DNA of 11,090 bases, taken from NCBI GenBank assembly GCA_046756445.1, contig JBHHWI010000096.1:1-11090 (forward strand). Reading direction: 5' to 3'. The notes under the pieces are model-generated. The model was not told where the DNA came from. It saw only the letters and a program-made list of their open reading frames with translations, and did no database searches. This stretch comes from JACZWL01 sp046756445 (GTDB lineage: Bacteria > Pseudomonadota > Gammaproteobacteria > Steroidobacterales > Woeseiaceae). The position numbers and the translations under genes are program-made. Shown piece by piece: positions 6,700-11,090 of this stretch. Numbering within the stretch: position 1 is the first letter of the stretch; every line of letters starts with the position of its first letter.

Positions 6700-6717
6700 G
6701 ATCTATATAAATAGATC
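6700..6717. promoter_or_regulatory. 18-bp inverted repeat, candidate hipBA operator
   Basis: GATCTAT-ATAA-ATAGATC has two perfect 7-bp arms around a 4-bp spacer. The same half-site GATCTAT recurs at 6594-6600, close to the hipB start, and a TATC-N13-GATA pair sits at 6608-6628. HipB proteins act through several spaced operators, so this set is a reasonable guess for autoregulation. The E. coli operator consensus (TATCC-N8-GGATA) is not present exactly. Confidence 0.45.
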
Positions 6718-7013
6718 ACACGGGAAGGCATCGAAGCGCTTGTAGGCCGTTCCCCGGCCCGCCGCAAGACACTGCCAATCAGAACGAAGTCACGGCTTGG
6801 GAAACCGACACTTTTGGCACATTTTCGGCGAAATTATGCGCAATTTCGGCGATTTTCGCGGATTTTCGTACTATTGATCACGCCGATTGGTGCCGACCTC
6901 CGCTGCCGGGGACCCGGCCCGAACACTGCACGAAACCGCCCGGGATCACCATCAACTGTCAACAAAGCCAACGGCAACGACGAACTCGAGCGACTCCTGC
7001 CGAATCGGCTCCG
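6718..7013. other. Gene-free interval between hipBA and the radical SAM gene
   Basis: I see no credible gene in these roughly 300 bases. Open frames here have no ribosome binding site or family resemblance. The only notable structure is the set of ten-base near-repeats at 6821-6871. A short GCCGA-A-TCGGC palindrome (about 7001-7011) lies near the 3' end of the radical SAM gene, but no T-run follows it. Confidence 0.5.
6821..6871 (+). repeat. Ten-base near-repeats ATTTTCGGCG-like
   Basis: ATTTTCGGCG (6821), AATTTCGGCG (6842), ATTTTCGCGG (6852) and ATTTTCGTAC (6862) share the core TTTCG. They are spaced 21, 10 and 10 bases apart, so the T-tracts fall on one face of the helix. They could be a phased bent segment, protein binding sites or chance in a short T-rich patch. 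Confidence 0.4.
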
Positions 7014-7943
7014 TCAGGCGGTTCCGTACATCTGATCCGGCGTCAGCACGTCGCCAAAGCGCTCTCTCAGCGCGCACCTTGAGGTGTAGCAGAGGTGGCA
7101 GTGATCGGCGTAGCCGTCCTCGTGGGCAAGTCCGTAGCGGCGAACGATCTCTGCCGGGCCGCCGGCGAGCAGGGGGCCGATGATCGGGTGATCCTCCGGA
7201 TGGTATTCGGCCATGATCTTTGCCAGCGGGCGCTCGAGCAGATTGCCGATGGAGATGCCCTGGCAGATGTGCAGGGTGCCGAACGGGTCCACGTGCACGC
7301 GCTCGGGTTCGCGCAAGTCCTCCCACGGGCATTCGGTATATTCCTCCCAGGGCTTCGCCGCGACCCGTGATGCGAGCATGTCGGCCGCGCGGCCCCGGTA
7401 CAGCACCGCCGATTCGCCGGCCGGTAATTGACCGGCCGCGCCGGGCACGTCGGCGGCCCCGGGCTGGGCGACGCTGATGAACTCGACCGGGATGCCCAGC
7501 CGCCGCGCAACCCGGCGGGCGATCTCGGGATGACTCGCCCCTTCGAGGCTGCCGTGATAGGCATCGCTGCTGATGGAGAGATCGTCGATAGAACCGGCTA
7601 CAGGCTTCAGCCACGCCATGGCATCGGCGTCCGCGGTCGCCCAATAGGCGTTGCTGACAATGCCGACCCTGAAGCCGCGCTCCTTCGCCAGACGGATGCC
7701 GCTACGCAGCACCTGGTAATAGAGAAACGCTTCGCCGCCTTCGAAGTAGATCCATTCGATGGTGCCCAGCGCCTCGGCCTCAGCGAGGATGTGCTCGATG
7801 GTCTCGAGGGTCATGGTGCCGCTCTGCGACGGCCCGCCCCACACAAAACAATGGTCGCACTGGTAGTTGCACGTATAGGTCAGCAGCAGGTGCAGCCCGG
7901 ACAGCGGCTTTGAGCGGATCTCGGAAGGAGGGTCGGGAGCCAT
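7014..7943 (-). CDS. Radical SAM protein with C-terminal cysteine-rich (SPASM-like) region
   Basis: This 309-residue enzyme has the radical SAM motif CNYQCDHC (residues 25-32; C25, C29, C32), which ligates the 4Fe-4S cluster that cleaves S-adenosylmethionine. It also has the SAM-binding EGGEAF (68-73) and core strands VGIVSNAY (93-100) and DLSISSDAYHG (121-131). The C-terminal third has C205 in ECPWEDL, C227 in GTLHICQGISIGN, and C282, C285 and C290. This arrangement resembles auxiliary-cluster SPASM or twitch domains of enzymes that act on peptides or proteins. The substrate is unknown, and no precursor peptide or maturation partner is evident alongside. The ATG at 7943 has no Shine-Dalgarno site; a TATAGT box ends 7 nt upstream, suggesting a leaderless message. 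It diverges from the lipoprotein operon. Confidence 0.85.
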   Translation of the reverse strand: MAPDPPSEIRSKPLSGLHLLLTYTCNYQCDHCFVWGGPSQSGTMTLETIEHILAEAEALGTIEWIYFEGGEAFLYYQVLRSGIRLAKERGFRVGIVSNAYWATADADAMAWLKPVAGSIDDLSISSDAYHGSLEGASHPEIARRVARRLGIPVEFISVAQPGAADVPGAAGQLPAGESAVLYRGRAADMLASRVAAKPWEEYTECPWEDLREPERVHVDPFGTLHICQGISIGNLLERPLAKIMAEYHPEDHPIIGPLLAGGPAEIVRRYGLAHEDGYADHCHLCYTSRCALRERFGDVLTPDQMYGTA

Positions 7944-7950
7944 AGGGGAG

Positions 7951-7956
7951 ACTATA
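7951..7956 (-). promoter_or_regulatory. Candidate -10 box of the radical SAM gene
   Basis: The minus strand reads TATAGT with its end 7 nt before the ATG at 7943. Transcription would begin at or next to the start codon. No convincing -35 box lies 16-18 bp further upstream. Confidence 0.35.
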
Positions 7957-8312
7957 GCTCAGGAGAGCGCGGCGATGCCCTGTGGACGCGAGGCCAAGAT
8001 GGTTCCCCGCCTGGGCGCGGAAGTCGGAATCCCGGGCGACCGGTCCGCAGTCAGGTCGCTGGCCTGTGTCTCGTCAGCAGGATGCAATTCCTTCCCATCG
8101 GCTCGCATCGGCCCTGGCCTTTTGATAGTTATGGTCTAGAATTCCTCTATGGTCCATGACAGGGCCGGCGCCGGAGACACCGGCAGGCTGCAGATCGTGC
8201 AGTCGAAAAAGGGGGCGAAAGCGGTATTCGGCGACGACGATCCGGAAACCCCGGGGGGAACACCCCGTGCGTCCAGCTGATCGCTGACCGGCCACCGGGC
8301 AACAACAAAAAC
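7957..8312. other. Divergent intergenic interval before the lipoprotein operon
   Basis: These roughly 360 bases must hold the control region for the plus-strand operon. The only AT-richer patch is around 8121-8150 (TTGATA at 8122, TAGAAT at 8137), but no pair with proper spacing stands out. A 43-codon open frame from ATG 8149 to TGA 8280 encodes a Gly/Asp-rich peptide. It has no ribosome binding site and no recognisable family, so I do not call it a gene. Confidence 0.4.
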
Positions 8313-8325
8313 AAGGGACCCGATC

Positions 8326-9072
8326 ATGTCCAGAGTCACGGCCGTCACGACATTGCTCGCACTGCTCCTGGCAGGCTGCGTGAGTTCTCCCGAGGTGAAG
8401 CTCGCATCCGCGGCGATGACCAATGCGATCAATGAATATGACAAGAACGTCGCAGTGTTCGAGCAGGCATGGATCGCCGAGATCGACCGGGTCCGCTCGG
8501 ACCTGGGACAAGCCATCGTCGCGAGGACCGTCAAGCGGCGCATCGACGAGCTGTCCGGCGGTTTCGACGACGCGGACTGGCAGAGGCAGTTCAAAGACCA
8601 CGGCCTGGTCACGCTCTCGGCACAGATCGAGGAGGCCCGGCGCGCCGCAAGCAACATGGTGGCAATCGTCTCCCGGCGGGTACCGGCGTCGGATCAGTCC
8701 GGCGCCGACGTATTGCAGGTCATCGCCGGCGAGCAGGCAGGGGGCTTAAGGGCATCGGCGAACGCGATCGCCGACCTGGATCCCGATGCAGCCGCGGAAC
8801 TCATGCGGCGCGCCGACGAACTCGAACGGGCCGCGGGCGCAGGCGGCCTGTTCGGCGATGATCTGTCGGACAGCCTTGCCGTCGCGCTCCTGGAGTGGAA
8901 CGCCGCGCGCGCCGAGATCCCGGTCAACCTCCGAAACCTCAAGAACCTGGTCGCCGTGCTGCGCGAGACCCATGCCGTGGTGGACGCCTGGATCATGACC
9001 GACGTCACGGTGTCCGGCGAGGAGGTCGCGCGCCTGTTCGTCCGGAGCTCGGCGTTGCTGGACGCAGACTGA
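8326..9072 (+). CDS. Helical lipoprotein, first gene of uncharacterised operon
   Basis: I do not recognise this 248-residue protein. It starts with a short lipoprotein signal peptide, ending in the lipobox LAGC (residues 15-18). Signal peptidase II should cleave before Cys18. The residue after Cys is Val, not Asp, so sorting to the outer membrane is expected in a Gram-negative cell. The mature part is almost entirely charged amphipathic helix, for example NAINEYDKNVAVFEQAWIAE and AAAELMRRADELERAAGAGG, with no cysteines or enzyme motif. A helical bundle facing the periplasm is likely. The ATG has a good AAGGGA site (8313-8318) 7 nt upstream. The next lipoprotein gene starts 20 bp after the stop. 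After the Cys, the two lipoproteins share a C-(V)-SS-x-EV start, which may hint at common descent. Confidence 0.8.
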   Translation: MSRVTAVTTLLALLLAGCVSSPEVKLASAAMTNAINEYDKNVAVFEQAWIAEIDRVRSDLGQAIVARTVKRRIDELSGGFDDADWQRQFKDHGLVTLSAQIEEARRAASNMVAIVSRRVPASDQSGADVLQVIAGEQAGGLRASANAIADLDPDAAAELMRRADELERAAGAGGLFGDDLSDSLAVALLEWNAARAEIPVNLRNLKNLVAVLRETHAVVDAWIMTDVTVSGEEVARLFVRSSALLDAD

Positions 9073-9079
9073 GCGATAT

Positions 9080-9084
9080 GAGGA
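9080..9084 (+). promoter_or_regulatory. Shine-Dalgarno site fixing the second lipoprotein start
   Basis: GAGGA lies 8 nt before ATG 9093. In-frame ATGs at 9078 and 9084 overlap this site, so 9093 is the best start. It also gives the cleanest signal peptide, MKPGLVAICVLVAALAGC. Confidence 0.6.
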
Positions 9085-9092
9085 TGCGCATC

Positions 9093-9770
9093 ATGAAGCC
9101 CGGACTGGTTGCGATCTGCGTGCTCGTCGCCGCCCTCGCCGGTTGCTCGTCGCGGGAGGTTCGTGAACTGTCGTCTCAGGAGATCGAGGTCATCGGCAGG
9201 ATGCGCGATGCCCTGGCAAGCAATCGCGGCGAGGTCTACCGGTCGCTGGATGATCTCAAAGACAACGGCAACGTGGCGCTCGAGGAGCGTCATTCACTGG
9301 CGGTCAACCTGTCCAAGGCAAAACTGCTGGAGTCGATGAAATCGCCGTGGGTGAACCCGCATCCCGACCTGGCCGCCACGCAGAAGGAAGTCGCCCTCTA
9401 TCACCTGTATGCACTCGCCGAGGCGGAGCAGGCGTTGCTCGCGGCAACGATCGCCGAACGCGAGGCCGCGGTGCGGCGGGTTCGCGGTGCCTATGCGAGG
9501 CTGATCACTGACGCCGGCAGGCTGATCGAATTGCAGAAGACGATTCTCGCGCATCTGAACCAGCCCGCACACGCCCGGATCCTCGCCGCCAGCGCTCAGG
9601 TGGCCACCGAACTCAGGGCATTCGAATCGACCCTGGCGGCGGCCGATGATCCCCGCCTGCGAGAGATCGCCCGCAATGTCGATGACGCCCTGACTCGCTA
9701 CCAGCGCATCAGGCAGCAACTGGAGGACGCGCTGAAACTGGCCGCGGAACTGCCGGGAGGAGCGAGATGA
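9093..9770 (+). CDS. Second helical lipoprotein of the operon
   Basis: This unrecognised 225-residue protein begins with an ideal lipoprotein signal, MKPGLVAICVLVAALAGC, with lipobox LAGC (residues 15-18) and Ser after the Cys. Outer-membrane sorting is expected. The mature part is rich in Ala, Glu, Arg and Leu with long heptad-like helices (LYALAEAEQALLAATIAERE; IRQQLEDALKLAAEL). A short non-helical stretch MKSPWVNPHPDL (near 79-90) is the only Trp/Pro-rich point and could be a contact site. No catalytic motif is seen. The first lipoprotein ends 20 bp upstream and the next gene starts one base after this stop, so translation is probably coupled. A periplasmic scaffold or adaptor is a reasonable guess only. 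Confidence 0.8.
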   Translation: MKPGLVAICVLVAALAGCSSREVRELSSQEIEVIGRMRDALASNRGEVYRSLDDLKDNGNVALEERHSLAVNLSKAKLLESMKSPWVNPHPDLAATQKEVALYHLYALAEAEQALLAATIAEREAAVRRVRGAYARLITDAGRLIELQKTILAHLNQPAHARILAASAQVATELRAFESTLAAADDPRLREIARNVDDALTRYQRIRQQLEDALKLAAELPGGAR

Positions 9771-9771
9771 C

Positions 9772-10272
9772 ATGTCTCTGACACAATCGATAAAGGATCT
9801 TCAGTCGGTCGCCACCAGCGCCATGGCGCTGTTCGCGCAATTGAAGAAGGCGGCTGACGGCGGCAGGAAAGCCACCAAGGCACAGAAGAAGCGCCTCGGA
9901 CTGCTGGCCGACCGGCTCGATGCCGGCGCGAGGAAGGCAGCCCGGGAACGGCGTGCGGCCGAGATCGCGCAGCTCACCGGCATCATCGATGCGCATACCA
10001 CGGCGCTGGCGACGCCCGGCCTGTCCGCCGCGACCCGGCAGGCGATACGGGCCAACCGGACCGCCAGGGTGGCGCGGCGGGGCCGCCTGCGCGCCAAGGC
10101 CGGTACGGACTTTCACGGCATCCTCACGCAGCGCGAGATCGACAATCTGGCCGCCGCCGTGAGCGCGGCCCGTCAGGCCGTGGCGAGAAAGAAACGGGCG
10201 GCGGGATTCCTGAAAGCGGCGATCGACATCGCGCAGAACGCGCTGCAGATCGCCGGCAAGTTGATGATGTAA
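9772..10272 (+). CDS. Very basic, Ala/Lys/Arg-rich helical protein of unknown function
   Basis: This 166-residue protein has no signal peptide or clear membrane segment and is expected to be cytoplasmic. It is dominated by Ala, Arg and Lys, with clusters such as KKAADGGRKATKAQKKR (near 25-41), AGARKAARERRAAE and ANRTARVARRGRLRAK. It should be strongly positive and mostly alpha-helical. A milder segment, FHGILTQREIDNLAAAVSAA, lies near 114-133, and the C-terminal helix (FLKAAIDIAQNALQIAGKLM) is amphipathic and could touch a membrane. Binding to nucleic acid, to acidic phospholipid, or to the acidic coiled coil of the next protein are all possible. The start codon follows a GGGAGG site (9755-9760) and lies one base after the preceding stop. 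Confidence 0.78.
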   Translation: MSLTQSIKDLQSVATSAMALFAQLKKAADGGRKATKAQKKRLGLLADRLDAGARKAARERRAAEIAQLTGIIDAHTTALATPGLSAATRQAIRANRTARVARRGRLRAKAGTDFHGILTQREIDNLAAAVSAARQAVARKKRAAGFLKAAIDIAQNALQIAGKLMM

Positions 10273-10303
10273 CCCGAGCGGCAAATGACAAAGGACGACT
10301 GAT

Positions 10304-10855
10304 ATGGCTAACAGAAACGGGGAAGAAAACGGCGTCGATACCGACGTCAGCGTCGAGGAAAGCTGGTCACGATGGTGGAAACGTGTCCTGTCGCCTTTCA
10401 TCAGCGTGCACTTTTTCATCACCATGGTGGTCATCTACATCTGGATTTCCTCGATCAGTAAACCGCTTGACGCGCTGGCTGCAAGCTACGGAATCCTTGC
10501 CGACGAGGCGCAAGCGGCCGCGGCGAAGAACGCCATCGATGTCATCCTCGAGTCCACCACCATCGTGAGTGGACTCTTTACGACTGTCCTGGGACTGGTG
10601 CTCGGTCATTACTTCGGGCAGCGCGGCCAGGAAGCGGCCGAACGGGCCTTGAGTGAAGTAGAATCGGTACAGGAATCCGTGCTCACCGAACTGGAGGAAG
10701 AGGAAGAACTGATGCAACAGCAGTTGAGTGACCTCAATAGTGACCTCCAGGAGCAAAACGACGCCCTGTGTCAGGCGCTGGAAACGCTCAAGGCCACCGC
10801 GCCCGATGCGGAAATCGACACCTCGTCAGCGCTGGCCGAGCTTCTGGATGAGTAG
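10304..10855 (+). CDS. Two-TM inner-membrane protein with acidic C-terminal coiled coil
   Basis: This unrecognised 183-residue protein has a polar acidic N-terminus and a Trp/Arg interface (WSRWWKR, 21-27). A first membrane helix spans about 32-52 (FISVHFFITMVVIYIWIS), a loop follows, and a second membrane helix spans about 83-104 (TTIVSGLFTTVLGLVLGHYF). A long acidic coiled coil then runs from about 108 to 165 (ALSEVESVQESVLTELEEEE, then QQQLSDLNSDLQEQN). With both ends on the same side, a cytoplasmic coiled coil is likely. Its negative charge complements the basic proteins encoded on both sides. AAGGA (10291-10295) sits 8 nt before the ATG. It lies 31 bp after the basic protein gene and belongs to the same operon. 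Confidence 0.82.
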   Translation: MANRNGEENGVDTDVSVEESWSRWWKRVLSPFISVHFFITMVVIYIWISSISKPLDALAASYGILADEAQAAAAKNAIDVILESTTIVSGLFTTVLGLVLGHYFGQRGQEAAERALSEVESVQESVLTELEEEEELMQQQLSDLNSDLQEQNDALCQALETLKATAPDAEIDTSSALAELLDE

Positions 10856-10891
10856 CTTTTTTGAAATGCTTGACAAAACCGGATCACACCA

Positions 10892-11041
10892 ATGAGTAAA
10901 GTAAAACTCGACACCGACAAGATCGACAAGATGCTCGAGACCGTCAGGAAGAAGCAGCAGGAGGGCAAGATCAAGGGCGAGGAATCCATCCAGAGATTCT
11001 CGAAGCGGATTCGCTCGGTGCGTCGAAGGCTTCGACGCTGA
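10892..11041 (+). CDS. Small basic 49-residue protein, end of operon
   Basis: This short frame encodes MSKVKLDTDKIDKMLETVRK and 29 more residues, ending in a strongly basic tail (FSKRIRSVRRRLRR). It is predicted to be a helix with a mixed-charge front and an arginine-rich back. It starts 36 bp after the coiled-coil membrane protein in the same direction. The ribosome binding site is weak (GGA, 8 nt before ATG). A nine-codon upstream frame (ATG 10866) ends in TGA overlapping this ATG (ATGA), which could allow coupled re-initiation. The protein resembles no family I know. Regular codon use, the basic theme shared with the operon and the neighbouring arrangement argue that it is real. Confidence 0.6.
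   Translation: MSKVKLDTDKIDKMLETVRKKQQEGKIKGEESIQRFSKRIRSVRRRLRR
11020..11038 (+). terminator. Perfect hairpin at the end of the small basic gene
   Basis: GCGTCGAA-GGC-TTCGACGC is a perfect 8-bp stem with a 3-nt loop, overlapping the last codons. No T-run follows, so this is at best a weak or Rho-assisted terminator or an RNA 3'-end stabiliser. The arginine codons it encodes may also explain part of the symmetry. Confidence 0.35.
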
Positions 11042-11076
11042 CTCGCCAATGACTTCTTCGCGTAACTCCCCCGGCT

Positions 11077-11087
11077 AATTCGGGACA
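11077..11087. repeat. Edge motif AATTCGGGACA, inverted partner of the left edge
   Basis: AATTCGGGACA reads outward 36 bp after the last gene of the lipoprotein operon. Its counterpart at the left edge reads outward after the SRPBCC gene with two extra bases (AATTCGGGGGACA). A short CCCG/CGGG pairing surrounds it. Confidence 0.3.
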
Positions 11088-11090
11088 CCC

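Noticed and set aside
6952..7644. A 230-codon minus-strand frame overlapping the radical SAM gene
   Set aside because: It is an Arg/Gly/Pro-rich shadow; the overlapping frame holds the CxxxCxxC motif and the rest of the radical SAM fold.
8149..8280. A 43-codon open frame upstream of the lipoprotein operon, considered as a precursor peptide for the radical SAM enzyme
   Set aside because: It has no ribosome binding site, no Cys, and no leader-core pattern, and it lies in the likely leader of the operon on the opposite strand from the radical SAM gene.

Overview
The window is GC-rich proteobacterial DNA with compact genes, clear Shine-Dalgarno sites at many starts and lipobox-type lipoproteins. 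The gene families (NhaC-type antiporter, CmcJ/NvfI-type oxidoreductase, HipBA, ArsR-SRPBCC pair) and a dispersed repeat of the 'CATTC...GGAATCCATG' type fit a gammaproteobacterium. That placement is an inference, not a proof. No rRNA, tRNA, CRISPR array or intact transposase was found.

Left part (1-3680). A minus-strand ArsR repressor / SRPBCC operon (14-858) has a recognisable promoter with a 12-bp palindrome in its spacer. Next comes the decayed remnant of a HigA-like XRE antitoxin (967-1158, minus), joined at its 5' side to a dispersed repeat with a perfect 7-bp-stem palindrome. On the plus strand an NhaC-family Na+/H+ antiporter (1388-2824) is followed after 37 bp by a CmcJ/NvfI-family oxidoreductase (2862-3680).

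Middle part (3681-7013). A long imperfect stem-loop (3711-3758) overlaps a candidate promoter before an orphan ParA-type ATPase (3883-4647) that has no ParB beside it. Convergent to it is a hipB-hipA toxin-antitoxin operon (5986-6579 and 4776-5993, minus). The HipB-like antitoxin is about twice the usual length because of a helical C-terminal extension. Upstream is an AT-rich control region with an 18-bp inverted repeat, then about 300 bp without a gene that holds four 10-bp near-repeats.

Right part (7014-11090). An orphan radical SAM protein with extra C-terminal cysteines (7014-7943, minus) diverges from a tight five-gene plus-strand operon (8326-11041). That operon encodes two helical lipoproteins, a very basic soluble helical protein, a two-TM protein with a long coiled coil, and a 49-residue basic protein. 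I recognise none of these five. Together they look like an uncharacterised envelope-associated module and are the best candidate here for something undescribed. Both window edges carry the same short motif (AATTCGGG..ACA) pointing outward, possibly dispersed-repeat ends around an accessory island.
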